Shown here one piece after another: positions 17,923 through 27,296 of a stretch of 64,000 nucleotides of DNA (position 1 is its first letter; each line of letters begins with the position of its first letter). Location of the stretch: positions 33,368 through 97,367 of IMG/VR virus record IMGVR_UViG_3300013132_000034. One strand, given 5' to 3'. The translations under genes were made by a program, and so were the position numbers. The DNA comes from a virus. The notes under the pieces are model-generated. The model worked only from the letters and a program-made list of their open reading frames with translations. It was not told the DNA's origin and did no database searches.

Positions 17923-19230
17923 TTATGTATTTATTCTGTTAGAATAATTGGGTAGCGATGCAGGCAACCCATTAATATTGTTTTCTAATGATAAATTAGT
18001 ACCGCCTGATGCTAAAATAGAATTTCTTTGAATATCTGTAATATTGCCAAGATTTGCAAATCCACCATTTGTAGTACTTGTTGAGACAAGTGATCTCTTT
18101 TCATAAAGCATTGAATATAAGAAATTTCTAGTTTCAGCAACTAAGCTTGACATAGTAATAGAAATTTTGTACGCATCTGGAACTATAGTTTCGAAACTTT
18201 CTAAATTAGATAAGGTCTGCCCATTCTCTCCTAATTGTGGTATTGGTAGTTTCATAGTTCTTCTTGCTCCTAAAAATTCTACAGATAATTTTTTAATGTA
18301 TGCGTAAGGTGTATATTTAACCCCAGGTATCATTACTTCATAAATAACACAAGGCTCGATAATATCTCTTGAGATTCTTGTTGGTCTATTTTGATATATA
18401 AGTAAAAATACTAATTGCCAATTTCTTACTACATCTATAAAAGTAGCGTTAGCAGTATTAAGCAGTGGGAACTCAAAACTAAAATCATCACCACCATCGG
18501 CAAATTGAAACATTTTTGTTCTTTCAATGTAAGTACCGGGTTCTTTGATATTAATTAAATCAATACCTGCTTTAATAAAAGCTCCTAAACCTGATGCTAA
18601 TTCAGCAAATGCACTATTATCTAAATCACCAAATGTATTTGTTAAATCATTATTTAAATTTTCAAAATAAGGTATATTATATTTCCAACCGGTATTTTCC
18701 GTTAAATAGAGACCATCATAAGGTGATAAAACTCCATTATACTGTCCTCCAAGCCCCACTTTGTTTACAATTTTTGAAACGCCTTCTTTTAAATAATTAA
18801 CTGAATTTGTAATATTAGAACCTAGACCACCTAGTACACTTGCTCCTGTACCAGTAAGTCTTGAGCTTTGCTCAGAAAAAAACTTACCCACTTCTGAAGA
18901 CACATCACCAACTTTACTTACGCCAGTAGCAACACTATAAAATGCCTGGTTTACTATAGCATTTACATTAATTTTTTTTTCTATTAATTCAATTCTAGGA
19001 ACCTCTGCTCTATATAACTGATTTGTTTGGCTTTTATAATTTTGTATAGTCCAATAAAAAGAATTTACTACATCAACATTATATGGAGAGCGAAATGAAT
19101 TTCTTAAAAAATTAGGGCTTAATGAATTTGTTGTTTTGTTATTGGCTGGTATTAATAAAGGTGGGGCGCTTTTGTAGACTTTAGTTCTATTAAGGTCTTG
19201 TGAAAAAGTCCATAAATATGATGCGGCCAT
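17923..19230 (-). CDS. baseplate tail-tube cap/initiator candidate (gp48/gp54-like)
   Basis: I start the gene at the ATG of MAASYLWTF (complement at 19228-19230), because TATAAATA lies 6 nt upstream; a TTG two codons further up would fall next to that box. The 435-residue protein contains a tube-like segment: GDDFSFEFPLLNT, NWQLVFLLIYQN and CVIYEVMIPGVKYTPYAYIKKLSVEFLGARR. This pattern is typical of the T4 gp48/gp54 proteins that start tail-tube polymerisation on the hub. A Gly/Ser/Val-rich central stretch (about residues 95-170) could be membrane-active or flexible. Position between gp53 and the tape-measure candidate agrees. Confidence 0.6.
   Translation of the reverse strand: MAASYLWTFSQDLNRTKVYKSAPPLLIPANNKTTNSLSPNFLRNSFRSPYNVDVVNSFYWTIQNYKSQTNQLYRAEVPRIELIEKKINVNAIVNQAFYSVATGVSKVGDVSSEVGKFFSEQSSRLTGTGASVLGGLGSNITNSVNYLKEGVSKIVNKVGLGGQYNGVLSPYDGLYLTENTGWKYNIPYFENLNNDLTNTFGDLDNSAFAELASGLGAFIKAGIDLINIKEPGTYIERTKMFQFADGGDDFSFEFPLLNTANATFIDVVRNWQLVFLLIYQNRPTRISRDIIEPCVIYEVMIPGVKYTPYAYIKKLSVEFLGARRTMKLPIPQLGENGQTLSNLESFETIVPDAYKISITMSSLVAETRNFLYSMLYEKRSLVSTSTTNGGFANLGNITDIQRNSILASGGTNLSLENNINGLPASLPNYSNRINT
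17928..17935 (-). promoter_or_regulatory. late promoter box AATAAATA
   Basis: Minus strand, 6 nt before the gp53-like ATG, inside the end of the upstream gene. Confidence 0.55.
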
Positions 19231-19236
19231 ATACAA

Positions 19237-19244
19237 TATTTATA
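19237..19244 (-). promoter_or_regulatory. late promoter box TATAAATA
   Basis: Minus strand, exact T4 consensus, 6 nt before the ATG at 19230. It decides the start of the tube-cap candidate. Confidence 0.7.
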
Positions 19245-19250
19245 ACAAAG

Positions 19251-21128
19251 TTAATTTGCTAGTACGCTTTGACGCCAAGATGTTACGCCACCAGGGGAAG
19301 TCATGTTTACTACGCTTTGATTGTTAACATTTGTTGCAACGTTGTTATTTGGTTGAATTTTTTCGAGATAATTCTTAGTTTCAGTCATAATCTCTAACTG
19401 CTTTTGTAATATTTCTATCATCCTATCATTACTATCAGAAATAGAAGAAAGATGATCAGTACTTTCTGATTCCTGGTCATCTCCAACAGTTTCAGCATAT
19501 TGCTCTTCATTAGTTTCAAAATCAGGCTCTTTTTCAACAATATATTCAGGTGTTTCTTCTTCTTTCTCTACATTTACTTCTTCAGGCTTATTTTCTTCAC
19601 CGCCAAATAAACCTGAGAAAATTCCTTTCTTATTTTCTGCTGACTCTTCTTGTTTTTTCTCCGGAACGGGTTTATCTTCTCTTTCCTTCATATCACCTGA
19701 AACCCAACCAACTATTTTCTTAACCCAATCAGGTGCTTTATCAAGCATTTCTTTAGCCCACCCTATAATATCTACATTAAAATGATCTTTAATAAATTTA
19801 AGCATAGTTCTCAAAGGCCACATAACGATATCTTGCGCTTTCTTTATAATTCCAAATAATTTGCCAGTAAAATCACCTTTAAAGAAATTTTCTACTTTCT
19901 TTTTAATATCTTCACCAAAAATTTTACCCGCTATCCATGTAGCTATTTTTCCAATACCTTGAAATATTAAATCGGGTACAGCAAGCAATATTCTCATAAC
20001 ACCTTCAACAATATTACCTTCAGAAAATGCATCGGTGATTTTATCAGTTAATTTCTTTATATTTTCAAAATTTAATATTCCTAAAGTAAAGAAACTTACT
20101 ATACCACCAAGTAACCCATCTAATACAGACTTAAATGATAGTCCTTGTTGCTTAACACTGCCAATAGTATTTGTAATAATATCGATAATTGCAATAACGG
20201 GGCCTAAAGCTCTGCCTATAATTTTACCAATTTTAAAAAGTGGCGTTTTTTTGAGCGCATTAAAAATTGTTTTTCCTAATCCGCCTACCATTTTTGCTAT
20301 ACGCATAAAAAAGCTAGCACCTTTTTGAACACTTGAGCCAATTCCGCTTAATGCCTTGCTTATTAATTTGATTGCGCTGCCTGCTTTACCTTCTCCTCTA
20401 AAGAAAGCGCCTATTTTTTTGAATAATTTACCTAGAAAGGATTCTTCACTAAAAAATGTTCTAATTTTTTTAAAGAGAGATGATTCTTTGATAGAAGCTA
20501 TTAAACCTCTCCATATACCTTCTAATTTTTTAAATAGCTTAGAATCTCTAAACATCTTAGCAATCCTGCTAGCTGCACTAACTATTTTACTTCTTAAAAC
20601 CATAAACGCATCTCTTAACCATTTAAAAACGTTAAGGCTACTAATTAATCTTCTTATTCTGTTAAACCAACTGCCAATAAATTCTATCAAACCAACTACA
20701 ATACCTGTTAATAGTGCAAGTAGTCCCCATAAAAAGTTTGTTTTCTTTTTCTCTTTCACTTCTTCTTCTTTTTTAGGTATTAAACCTGCAATTACATCTC
20801 TCAACATTTTAAATACTGCAGGGTTTACTTCTTCAATGCGCACTTTACTAACTGGTCCACCTATTTTCTTTGCGCCTGACTCAATGAGCTCAGCTGATTC
20901 TTCTTTTGAAACTTTGCTCTCGTTCGTACCACCCGCTAGTTTAGTTAAATAATCTTTAAATTCTTTTTTGATTAAATCTGCAAATGTTTTGAACTTTGCA
21001 TTTTTTGTTCTTCTAAATTCATCAACATAAAACGAATCATCTTGCATTTTAGCAATTTTTTCATTCATTTTTTCCAAAGCCATAGTTAAATTAGCTATAG
21101 CTTCAGCTACGTCAATATTATCCGCCAT
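19251..21128 (-). CDS. putative tape measure / tail hub protein (gp29-like position)
   Basis: The 625-residue protein is rich in Lys, Phe, Ile and Leu. It begins with a coiled-coil-like segment (residues about 1-60). A strongly hydrophobic helix FLWGLLALLTGIVVGLIEF lies at about 127-145, followed by many amphipathic LFKK-type helices and further hydrophobic stretches near 300-350. A Glu-rich linker follows and then a C-terminal coiled coil ending MTSPGGVTSWRQSVLAN. Mixed coiled coils and membrane-like segments are typical of tape measures, which enter the host envelope at injection. T4 gp29 is 590 residues. The gene sits between the gp26/51-like genes and the tube-cap candidate. The role is inferred from composition and order. 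Confidence 0.55.
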   Translation of the reverse strand: MADNIDVAEAIANLTMALEKMNEKIAKMQDDSFYVDEFRRTKNAKFKTFADLIKKEFKDYLTKLAGGTNESKVSKEESAELIESGAKKIGGPVSKVRIEEVNPAVFKMLRDVIAGLIPKKEEEVKEKKKTNFLWGLLALLTGIVVGLIEFIGSWFNRIRRLISSLNVFKWLRDAFMVLRSKIVSAASRIAKMFRDSKLFKKLEGIWRGLIASIKESSLFKKIRTFFSEESFLGKLFKKIGAFFRGEGKAGSAIKLISKALSGIGSSVQKGASFFMRIAKMVGGLGKTIFNALKKTPLFKIGKIIGRALGPVIAIIDIITNTIGSVKQQGLSFKSVLDGLLGGIVSFFTLGILNFENIKKLTDKITDAFSEGNIVEGVMRILLAVPDLIFQGIGKIATWIAGKIFGEDIKKKVENFFKGDFTGKLFGIIKKAQDIVMWPLRTMLKFIKDHFNVDIIGWAKEMLDKAPDWVKKIVGWVSGDMKEREDKPVPEKKQEESAENKKGIFSGLFGGEENKPEEVNVEKEEETPEYIVEKEPDFETNEEQYAETVGDDQESESTDHLSSISDSNDRMIEILQKQLEIMTETKNYLEKIQPNNNVATNVNNQSVVNMTSPGGVTSWRQSVLAN

Positions 21129-21142
21129 AAGTATACAAATAC

Positions 21143-21919
21143 TTATTCGTTACTAAAGAATGCGGCGTCTAAATTTATAATATATTCTTTGTTATTTTGA
21201 TTAAATGATAGATATTTCTTTTCGAATGATCTGATCTCTTCAATGTAGTCTAAAATTTGCTTATTAACATCAGCCGTAACATTTTCTAATAATTTAACTT
21301 GCTGAGATACACTTAAATCGTTGAACTCAACCTTACTAACATCAGAAATTTCAATAAAATCTATAAATTTAGCTATTTCATAAACAAATAATTCACCAAT
21401 AATATCTTTTAATGCATTGTCTTTTTCAATTAGGTGTGAAAGGTTTTTAGTAATTTCTTTATTAACTTTATTATCTACTGGTAGAGTAGGTATTTTTAAG
21501 CCAACTTTAAGAGTTTCGACGGTTATAATTTTTTCACTAACAACATCAAGAGGCAAAGCCGTGTTAACTACGGTATCTATATCAAACACACCGGCCTCGT
21601 CATTTAAATCTTCGGTTCTAATTGCATTTGATATCTTTGTACCAAAAATATCTTTTCTCAAAGCAATAGCAATTGACGGGCGATCAGATACTAATAATTT
21701 TTGTGTTTGGTCTTCCCTGTTTTCAAGAATAATAGTATTTAAAACTGTATTAAACGAAACACCCGGTATTGCCTTATCAAGAGATGCTTTAATAATTTCT
21801 TTTTGCTGCTTGATATTGAGTGGCTTAAATTTAGCAATTGAATTTATAGAAGGTACAAAAATGTCAAGTGTTTTCTTGTTAAGTTCTTGTAATTTTTGCA
21901 GTAGAAGTTCTGAACTCAT
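21143..21919 (-). CDS. gp26/gp51-like baseplate hub assembly protein (copy 1)
   Basis: The 258-residue protein shows the T4 gp26/gp51 hub-assembly pattern. An early IFVPSINSIAKFKPLNIKQQKEIIKASL segment (conserved as PS...v.fkpl...E.k.ll) is followed by a sequence ending in DRPSIAIALRKDIFG. In T4 such proteins act as hub assembly chaperones; adjacency to the tape-measure candidate fits. A box GTTAAATA lies 6 nt before the ATG. Together with the next gene it forms a pair of similarly built proteins. The assignment is by pattern only. Confidence 0.5.
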   Translation of the reverse strand: MSSELLLQKLQELNKKTLDIFVPSINSIAKFKPLNIKQQKEIIKASLDKAIPGVSFNTVLNTIILENREDQTQKLLVSDRPSIAIALRKDIFGTKISNAIRTEDLNDEAGVFDIDTVVNTALPLDVVSEKIITVETLKVGLKIPTLPVDNKVNKEITKNLSHLIEKDNALKDIIGELFVYEIAKFIDFIEISDVSKVEFNDLSVSQQVKLLENVTADVNKQILDYIEEIRSFEKKYLSFNQNNKEYIINLDAAFFSNE

Positions 21920-21925
21920 TTATTA

Positions 21926-21933
21926 TATTTAAC
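21926..21933 (-). promoter_or_regulatory. late promoter box GTTAAATA
   Basis: Minus strand, 6 nt before the ATG at 21919. Confidence 0.45.
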
Positions 21934-22825
21934 TCAAACTCTCGGTTTTCAATGGCATGCCAGCTGGTTTAGTAGATTTTTCTAATTCATCATTTTGCTG
22001 CTGTATTTCTTTAGAATAAAGTGAATACAGCATAAGAGATTCGGAAGGAATAAGACTCAAAAATTCAGGAATAGAAATCTTTACCTTACTTGTCAATACA
22101 TACATTAGTTCAAATATATTCTTTAAATCTTCAGAATAAACTAAATCCAGAAAATATAAAATTGAATTGTTAAAAGGGTTTAATTCTAATGAGTTGAGCT
22201 CTTTTACATGGGTATTTTGTGAAAGCAATGTAATTTCCTTGCAGCTAGCTTTAACTTCTTCAAAAAAATTAAGAAATTTTTGAGTATTAGTGCCTGAAAT
22301 GTTTTCAAACAATTTTTCTTTAAGATTATTATCTAAATTTTCGAAATCATATTCATTATCTTGTAAATAAATTGTTTTGATACAATGATTAAAAATGTCA
22401 TCTAAATTTTTTATATACAGAACTGTGGGTATGCAGAGTTTTAAAGAAAAATTTTTCTCTATTTCAACTATTTTATGTGTTAAGAACTTTTTTTCTGTTA
22501 AAAGCTTTATTTCATTAAACAGATTAAAAGCTATTAATCTGTTTTCATTATCAGATTTAATTTTAAACTTTATTTCAGAGTTTATATTGATAGCTTTAAA
22601 TTGTAAAAGTATAATTAATTTGTCAAATATATCTAATTTGTAAAATATTTCTTTTTTGTACAAAGTCTCACGTATTACAAAATCAAAATATTCTGATAAA
22701 CCACTATAGTCTTTGTTAGTAGAATATTTTAGTATGTTAATAAGATATGAATTTTTAAATTCACTAAAATATTCTTTACTGTCTAAACTAGGTATGTATA
22801 TTTTAAGTTTAAATTCATTAATCAT
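21929..22825 (-). CDS. gp26/gp51-like baseplate hub assembly protein (copy 2)
   Basis: The 298-residue helical protein begins MINEFKLKIYIPSLDSKEYF and has LDIFDKLIILLQFKAINI at about 60-80, the same layout as its neighbour (short strand, PS motif, helical body, D-K/R-x-x-I-x-L-x-x-R/K). The C-terminal EFLSLIPSESLMLYSLYSKEIQQQN resembles chaperone-type endings in this family. Its start overlaps the upstream stop as ATGA, so expression is coupled to the tube-like protein at 22.8-23.7 kb. It is probably a hub or tape-measure assembly chaperone; exact orthology is unclear. Confidence 0.45.
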   Translation of the reverse strand: MINEFKLKIYIPSLDSKEYFSEFKNSYLINILKYSTNKDYSGLSEYFDFVIRETLYKKEIFYKLDIFDKLIILLQFKAININSEIKFKIKSDNENRLIAFNLFNEIKLLTEKKFLTHKIVEIEKNFSLKLCIPTVLYIKNLDDIFNHCIKTIYLQDNEYDFENLDNNLKEKLFENISGTNTQKFLNFFEEVKASCKEITLLSQNTHVKELNSLELNPFNNSILYFLDLVYSEDLKNIFELMYVLTSKVKISIPEFLSLIPSESLMLYSLYSKEIQQQNDELEKSTKPAGMPLKTESLS

Positions 22826-23748
22826 ATTAATCCAAATGGATTAATTGTACCAAACCCGCCTTCAAAACCGCTTTGTAAAGGCGAAATAATAGGTAATTGT
22901 CCATTCTCTATACGATTAATTATGTTAACCAACGGAAAATACAAATTAGCATTAACTGTATAGTGAGAAAATACCCAACTAGTTTGAAAAACATCTAAAG
23001 CCTCACCGCTAGGATCATAAACCATTTCTTCAGAATCAAGAGTTACTGGGACACAGTTATAAAACTGCCACACTTTTCTAGGAACCATAGATATGTTTTG
23101 ATAAGTTTGCGCATATTGCATTATAGTAATATCAGTTTTAACATTATAATAATCTCTTTTACCTCCAATGTCGCCGGGTCTAGCGGTAAATCCCATATGA
23201 GAAGCTAGTATAATCCAAGGCCTGATTACAACATCTAAAAACGACGTATTTGTTTCTCTAAAACCTATTCTTAAAAATGAACCGTACGGTTGTCTATCAG
23301 TAGAAGCAGGTGCGCCTAGAAAGCCTCTATTATTTTTTATACGAACAAATTCAGTATCTAAAGTTTCAGGTGGTATTGTAACAGATGAAGCAAACAAGCA
23401 ACCAATAATTCTTTGTAGAGGGTAACTTTTTAAAATGGATAGTGGAGTACCTAAATCATAGCCTCTCTTATCACCTCCTATAAGTTCTAATCCTTGCATA
23501 ATTCTTGTGTTTAATGCTGCTGGATACCTATCTATTAAAACGACCCATTGCGTTCTTAATGGAATTGATGTTGACCATGATTCCATTTGCGCAAGAAAAT
23601 AATCACGAACACTTACTAATGGAACAGCGGGTAAATTAAATCCAAATAGATTTGTAATCTGAGGTGCGAATAACGGGTTTTTACCTGAAACTAGACTTGC
23701 TGCGTTCTGAACAATACCAGCTGCAGCGTCAACAAAAGGATTATTCAC
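22822..23748 (-). CDS. tail-tube-related baseplate protein
   Basis: The 308-residue protein starts at GTG; this choice is supported by box ACTAAATA exactly 5 nt upstream. It carries the tube-fold style seen in gp19/gp54 relatives: TQWVVLIDRYP, then IIGCLFASSVTIPPETLDTEFVRIKNNRGFL, FLDVVIRPWIILASHMGF, ITIMQYAQTYQNISMVPRKVWQFYNCVPVTLDSEEM and FQTSWVFSHYTV. It lies directly downstream of the main tube gene. A tube initiator, terminator or hub ring is likely, but I cannot name the T4 equivalent securely. Confidence 0.6.
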   Translation of the reverse strand: MNNPFVDAAAGIVQNAASLVSGKNPLFAPQITNLFGFNLPAVPLVSVRDYFLAQMESWSTSIPLRTQWVVLIDRYPAALNTRIMQGLELIGGDKRGYDLGTPLSILKSYPLQRIIGCLFASSVTIPPETLDTEFVRIKNNRGFLGAPASTDRQPYGSFLRIGFRETNTSFLDVVIRPWIILASHMGFTARPGDIGGKRDYYNVKTDITIMQYAQTYQNISMVPRKVWQFYNCVPVTLDSEEMVYDPSGEALDVFQTSWVFSHYTVNANLYFPLVNIINRIENGQLPIISPLQSGFEGGFGTINPFGLI

Positions 23749-23753
23749 TAAAA

Positions 23754-23761
23754 TATTTAGT
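23754..23761 (-). promoter_or_regulatory. late promoter box ACTAAATA
   Basis: Minus strand, 5 nt before a GTG start, which it supports. Confidence 0.5.
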
Positions 23762-23776
23762 GAAAAATATTAGTTA

Positions 23777-24322
23777 TTATGGTAATCTCTTCCAGTAATG
23801 GTAAGCAAGAGTGGCGGTAAATTTAAGTGTCTCACCTGTGCCATCAGCAATATTATATGATAATGGACCAACGTTACGTACTGATACGCCAACTAATTGA
23901 TATTGAGCTACTTTGGCTAGCTTTGCATCAAGCTGAACTAGATCAATTGTTGAGCTTTGTTTTGGTGTAAAATAATTGCCAGTGCTATTTGCGTCATCAA
24001 ATGTACTGCGTGACCAATCCTCAAATTTTTGGCGTAGCTTAGACTGAGCATCAGCATAAAATTCAACTGCATAAGCTTCACTATTAGGATAAAGAACACT
24101 ACCCGGGACGTTGAAATTTAATCCCATGTATGGTACAACTTTATTTTGTATTGCTCTTTCAGGTAATGTGGCAGTACGAATATAAACTAAATCATCATTA
24201 TCAAATGTTACACCCGAGTCAGCTGCGTTAATAGATAAAACTCTAAATTGAAAATCGCGCGCGAAATCTCTTTGTTGCGCTACTCTGTAGAAGTCTGATA
24301 TTAATTGATTTACGTCTGCCAT
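23777..24322 (-). CDS. 19: tail tube protein gp19-like
   Basis: The 181-residue protein follows the sheath gene and matches gp19 (163 residues) in size and pattern: ARDFQFRVLSI, DDLVYIRTATLPERAIQNKVVPYMGLNFNVPGSVLYPNSEAYAVEFYAD and the C-terminal LKFTATLAYHYWKRLP. It polymerises as hexameric rings to form the inner tube. The box AATAAATA lies 5 nt before the ATG, giving this abundant protein its own late promoter. Confidence 0.85.
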   Translation of the reverse strand: MADVNQLISDFYRVAQQRDFARDFQFRVLSINAADSGVTFDNDDLVYIRTATLPERAIQNKVVPYMGLNFNVPGSVLYPNSEAYAVEFYADAQSKLRQKFEDWSRSTFDDANSTGNYFTPKQSSTIDLVQLDAKLAKVAQYQLVGVSVRNVGPLSYNIADGTGETLKFTATLAYHYWKRLP

Positions 24323-24327
24323 AAAAT

Positions 24328-24335
24328 TATTTATT
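24328..24335 (-). promoter_or_regulatory. late promoter box AATAAATA
   Basis: Minus strand, 5 nt before the gp19-like ATG. Confidence 0.65.
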
Positions 24336-24337
24336 CG

Positions 24338-26644
24338 TTATGCTATAATTTCGTTAAAATCTTGGCTAGTTTTTGTAGCATAGAAGTTAACCAAGATGTA
24401 TTCAGCTGTTCTTGTTGGCTTGATATATATATCAACAACAAGTTGATTGTCATCGATTATAGCTGGTGTATTATTTTTTTCATCGCAGATGATCAAATAA
24501 TCATATACCCCTTGTGTATTTTTAGCATTTTCGAAAAATGGTGATATTGTATTAATAACCTGTGTGCGTGTAAACAGTGTGTTGGGCTCAAATATAAAGC
24601 TCTTTACAGTGTTGCGTACGAGTGTTTCAAGATTAATGAACAATCTGCGTACATTGATACGATCAAACGCGCTTGGTTGCTTTTGTAATGTTTTTTGTCC
24701 ATATACAACAAACCCTTCGGCGGGAAAGAATGCAACAGGGTTTGCGCCAATCTTATATAATTGATCGCGTTGTTTCTGTTTTGGGTATACTGCAAGATCA
24801 ATAGCACCAGCAACAGTGCCGCGTGTAAAGCCTGCCGGTGCAAACCATGGTTGATAATTTGTATCTGTACGTGCCATTAAAGCTGCAGCAAATCCTGAAA
24901 ATGGTGCCCAAACGGGTACGCTTAATACAGGGTCAGATACAAGAACACAATTTGCATACGTGCATGCATAGCTTGTATTAATTGGATCAAAGCAATTACG
25001 CAATGGCCAGTAAATATTAGATGTAAAGTTTGTATCAGATCTTTCTATTGTTTTAATATTTGCACCCTGGACAAAAATAGGTAGTAGAGGATCTGAAATA
25101 AACAAATGGTCTTTACGTTGTTCAGCCGCAAATACTCTGAATTCTTCAAATACTGATGCCCATGCATCTCTTAAATTCTTTGTTTCACCTGTAATACCTG
25201 TTGAAGATGATAAACCGTTATATGCAGAGATATATTTGGTGTCGTCGAATATGCCATTATTTGCAGATGACGAAGCATATATTGTTCCTAAACCGCCTTC
25301 TACTGTTAATGTTAAAGGATATACATCATAATTTTCTACTTTTTGTAGAAGTTTGTTAACCTTGCCGGGTACATTACCAATAACCTTAGAGTAAGGATTG
25401 TCTAAGGTATACGATCCGAGAGGATATAATGCACCACCAACACCGATTTCTGATGTAAAATAATTAACCCCAGCAACGTTAATACCGGTGAAATTAGAAT
25501 CGAGTTGTGCAGCATATTTTAATCCTTCACCGAGAACTCGAACTTGAACCTTAGGATTACCAGCTTCAGTTGCGTTGTTTGTGCTTGTATCTCTCTTTGA
25601 AACAGCGGGATTAACTAGTATATTAATTGTTGGTGAATTATCTTCTACTGCGCCAAGGAAGAAACTTTGTGCACCACCACCACTTTCAGGTAAGTTTTGG
25701 CGATAGTAATTGATTGAACCTGTATATTTTTCAACAAGTGATTTTGTCAATTGTAATACTGTTGGTGAAAATACCGATTGATACAATTTAAATACACCTA
25801 CATTTAAACAATCTCTGTAAGCTGTTGTGCCAATATTATATGTTGTAAATTCCATGTCTTGCGACAATGAATTATCTGCACCATCGAATGCAGCGCTTAG
25901 AGGAAAATCTAATCTTGTTTCAAGCAATTCTGTGTAAGTATTAGTCGCTGCAGTGCCACCGGTCCTGGTACCTTCTACACTAACTGTAAAAGCTTTTGGA
26001 AGACCACGGTAATCAACTTGTGGGTTAACTGTAGTGTTGTCAATCAAACCTACATAATAACCTTCAAAGGTAGAATTTATATTATACTTCTGTTTATTTA
26101 AAACAATAATACCGGCATTACCAAATGCTGAAAGAGAAGTAATTTGACCATTACTATCCGTTACATTTGACTTCCATGTAAACCCGCTGCCGTTTAGAAT
26201 ATCTTGATATTGTGTGTCGGTTAATTCAACTAAATTAGGTTTACCTAGAAGGAACATATCACCATCACCGCTAATAATATCTAGATTTGTTTGAATATCA
26301 TTGTTTGATGCTTTCTTGCCACGTACTGGATATACAAGAGCGGTATATTTTGAACCGAAACCTTCACCTAAACCGGAACCATAGCCAAGACGAGCTGCAT
26401 ACATTGTTGCAGGGCTTTGAAATACTGCTTTAGCGGTATGATAAAAATATCTCTCCGCTGCATTTGTAGGTGTTCCGAATATTTGAGTAAATTCAGATAA
26501 TGTCGAAACAACGATTGGTTCATATGTCGGACCTTGTGCTGCAAAACCAGCAACTAATACGTTTGTTACATCGTTTGTTGCTGCTCTTAGAGAAAGATCT
26601 ACTTCACTTATTTGTACACCGGGGCTTTGGATTGTTCTTGCCAT
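24338..26644 (-). CDS. 18: tail sheath protein gp18-like
   Basis: The 768-residue protein starts ARTIQSPGVQISEVDLSLR, the classic sheath N-terminus. It continues with VLVAGFAAQGPTYEPIVVSTLSEFTQIFGTPTNAAERYFYH. The C-terminal region (WFAPAGFTRGTVAGAIDLAVYPKQKQRDQLYKIGANPVAFFPAEGFVVYGQKTL, NVRRLFINLE) is the conserved sheath core domain. It is longer than T4 gp18 (659), with the extra length in the central variable domains. Contraction of this protein drives the tube into the host. It has an exact TATAAATA box 8 nt upstream and is followed by the tube gene. Confidence 0.95.
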   Translation of the reverse strand: MARTIQSPGVQISEVDLSLRAATNDVTNVLVAGFAAQGPTYEPIVVSTLSEFTQIFGTPTNAAERYFYHTAKAVFQSPATMYAARLGYGSGLGEGFGSKYTALVYPVRGKKASNNDIQTNLDIISGDGDMFLLGKPNLVELTDTQYQDILNGSGFTWKSNVTDSNGQITSLSAFGNAGIIVLNKQKYNINSTFEGYYVGLIDNTTVNPQVDYRGLPKAFTVSVEGTRTGGTAATNTYTELLETRLDFPLSAAFDGADNSLSQDMEFTTYNIGTTAYRDCLNVGVFKLYQSVFSPTVLQLTKSLVEKYTGSINYYRQNLPESGGGAQSFFLGAVEDNSPTINILVNPAVSKRDTSTNNATEAGNPKVQVRVLGEGLKYAAQLDSNFTGINVAGVNYFTSEIGVGGALYPLGSYTLDNPYSKVIGNVPGKVNKLLQKVENYDVYPLTLTVEGGLGTIYASSSANNGIFDDTKYISAYNGLSSSTGITGETKNLRDAWASVFEEFRVFAAEQRKDHLFISDPLLPIFVQGANIKTIERSDTNFTSNIYWPLRNCFDPINTSYACTYANCVLVSDPVLSVPVWAPFSGFAAALMARTDTNYQPWFAPAGFTRGTVAGAIDLAVYPKQKQRDQLYKIGANPVAFFPAEGFVVYGQKTLQKQPSAFDRINVRRLFINLETLVRNTVKSFIFEPNTLFTRTQVINTISPFFENAKNTQGVYDYLIICDEKNNTPAIIDDNQLVVDIYIKPTRTAEYILVNFYATKTSQDFNEIIA

Positions 26645-26652
26645 ACTAAAAA

Positions 26653-26660
26653 TATTTATA
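26653..26660 (-). promoter_or_regulatory. late promoter box TATAAATA
   Basis: Minus strand, exact consensus, 8 nt before the sheath ATG. Confidence 0.65.
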
Positions 26661-26687
26661 TTTTTTCGTCACTAATTTCTTTGCTTT

Positions 26688-27296
26688 TTACAAATTAGTT
26701 GTAGTAATTGGCTGAGTAGCATCAGGAGATAGAATCTTTACTAATAACTGATCAAAAGAAAATTCAAATGTTGTATCTATTTGAGATGCGTCCCTATAAC
26801 TATAGTTAATCTCTCCTAATAAAGTAGGAAATGCACGGGTAAAGTCAAATTGTATAACTTTATTGTCATATTCATCTAAACCATACAATGTAAAGTTTGC
26901 TTTATAAACATTAGAAGTTGTACTGTTTATTAAATCTCTATGATCTAATTGATTATATTTTTGATTATTAATTAAATCTAACCAACTATATATAACCCAA
27001 TAATTGTTAAAATAATTATCTATTGTAAAACTAACGGTAACGTTTGGATAAGGTGGTCTGCTTTCAGATGAAACATGCAAGGTTTGCCCGGCATATCTTG
27101 AAACTACTTCATTTATTGAAACGCTCGGTATATTAATACCGAAGACGCTAAATGAAATTGAATCAAATAAAATATTACCGGGTTGTCTTGTTATTTTTTT
27201 GTTTATACTTTTTAAAGCTTCCGGTAGCGTCATGACAAATAAAAATTTGTCTTTACGTTGTTTATTAAAAGGTGACTGCGCGTATTCTGTGCTCAT
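26688..27296 (-). CDS. tail-tube-like / tail completion protein
   Basis: The 202-residue protein lies between terminase and sheath. Its beta-rich layout (KFLFVMTLPEAL, FGINIPSVSINEVVSRYAGQTLHVSSESRPPYPNVTVSFTIDNYFNNYWVIYSWLDLINN, then ANFTLYGLD and DFTRAFPTLLGEINYSYRD) resembles tube-fold proteins of the gp19 group more than a neck protein. It overlaps the terminase stop by 4 nt (ATGA), so the two are coupled. A tail terminator or a second tube paralogue are the main options. Confidence 0.55.
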   Translation of the reverse strand: MSTEYAQSPFNKQRKDKFLFVMTLPEALKSINKKITRQPGNILFDSISFSVFGINIPSVSINEVVSRYAGQTLHVSSESRPPYPNVTVSFTIDNYFNNYWVIYSWLDLINNQKYNQLDHRDLINSTTSNVYKANFTLYGLDEYDNKVIQFDFTRAFPTLLGEINYSYRDASQIDTTFEFSFDQLLVKILSPDATQPITTTNL